From the NCBI GenBank assembly GCA_025354965.1, contig JANXLW010000295.1, positions 1 through 12,927 of the forward strand: a DNA stretch of 12,927 nt, written 5' to 3'. The notes under the pieces were generated by a model, which was given only the letters and a program-made list of their open reading frames with translations, was not told where the DNA came from and did not search any database. Positions 12,552 to 12,927 of this stretch are shown piece by piece. A program made the translations under genes and the position numbers. Every line of letters begins with the position of its first letter. Position 1 is the stretch's first letter. This DNA is from Betaproteobacteria bacterium. GTDB taxonomy: Bacteria; Pseudomonadota; Gammaproteobacteria; Burkholderiales; Burkholderiaceae_C.

Positions 12552-12927
12552 CTAACGCCTTAGATCCAATGTGAATGGAAACTCACGACTGCCCGCAACG
12601 TTGATGGTGGCGGGTGGCACAGTCATCAATCCCGGTGTGTGACCCATCGGCGCGAAGCGCGACATGCGTCTGCTCTCCGCCTCATAGGAGTTGACCGGAA
12701 AAGTGTCGGGATTCAGTCCGCCCGGATGGGCCACGTAATACTGACAACCGCCCAGTGAACGTTTCATCCAGGTGTCGACGATGTCGAAAGTCAGCGGCGT
12801 ATGAATGCTGATGCTGGGGTGCAGGGCCGATGGCGGGTTCCAGGCCTTGTAGCGCACGCCGGCCGCATATTCGCCGATGGTGCCAGTCGATTGCAGCGGC
12901 AAGGCGCGCCCATTGCAGGTCACAACA
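12552..12927 (-). CDS. DUF2126 / transglutaminase-family protein (3' end only)
   Basis: Only the last 124 residues or so are visible; the gene continues beyond the right edge. The segment has the conserved DUF2126 C-terminus: YKAWNPPSALHPSISIH, then PLTFDIVDTWMKRSLGGCQY, AHPGGLNPDTFPVNSYEAESRR and the final FPFTLDLRR before TAG. Full-length members are about 1,100 residues, with an N-terminal transglutaminase core and this domain after it, and commonly precede the circularly permuted ATP-grasp/alpha-E and small transglutaminase genes in one operon. Here it has the right strand and order, but its partners (6688 and 3974) are about 5.9 kb downstream, with metal genes between. The reaction is unknown. 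The presence of the transglutaminase core is assumed, not seen. Confidence 0.9.
   Translation of the reverse strand, partial: VVTCNGRALPLQSTGTIGEYAAGVRYKAWNPPSALHPSISIHTPLTFDIVDTWMKRSLGGCQYYVAHPGGLNPDTFPVNSYEAESRRMSRFAPMGHTPGLMTVPPATINVAGSREFPFTLDLRR

Overview
The window looks like chromosomal DNA of a betaproteobacterium, most likely Burkholderiales close to Comamonadaceae such as Rhodoferax or Polaromonas. This is inferred from the HAD hydrolase–pcnB–folK gene order, the protein sequence style and the moderate-to-high G+C coding. No rRNA, tRNA, CRISPR array, intact transposase or integrase was seen. Genes fill almost everything; the largest gap is about 140 bases.

Left part (1–2398, + strand): a housekeeping run with the 3' end of a SerB-like HAD phosphatase, pcnB (poly(A) polymerase I) and folK (folate pathway). 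They are closely spaced and probably co-transcribed. Convergent to it, on the minus strand (6688 down to 2440), lie a fused circularly permuted ATP-grasp/alpha-E protein, a transglutaminase-like protein that overlaps it by 4 bases, and a RidA-family protein. The first two belong to a widespread but experimentally uncharacterised predicted peptide-modifying system. The usual third partner, a large DUF2126/transglutaminase protein, appears only at the far right edge (12552–12927, 3' end), in the same orientation and expected order, about 5.9 kb away.

Middle and right part (6802–12506): this block separates the two halves of that system and is devoted to metal and thiol chemistry of the envelope. 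It holds a + strand TlpA-type periplasmic thioredoxin. A minus-strand set follows: DUF2946-like protein, coiled-coil outer-membrane porin, TroA/ZnuA-type metal-binding protein, and ZnuB-type permease overlapping it by ATGA. A second DUF2946-like protein and a second outer-membrane beta-barrel protein, whose mature N-terminus carries CxxCxC, complete the block. No ATPase (ZnuC) gene and no Zur-type regulator are in view.

Main find: two direct repeats of about 90 bp, roughly 80% identical and without gaps (7258–7347 and 10990–11079), flank the znu-like operon. Each is a tlpA-3'-end/barrel-3'-end convergent junction. At the left copy tlpA is intact and the barrel gene is only a 3' stump; at the right copy the barrel gene is intact and tlpA is only a 3' stump. 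The zinc operon therefore sits inside an ancestral convergent tlpA–barrel pair, between duplicated junctions. This fits single-crossover integration or tandem duplication followed by loss. The TlpA/CxxCxC-barrel/DUF2946 set is the best candidate here for a little-described envelope metal-handling system.
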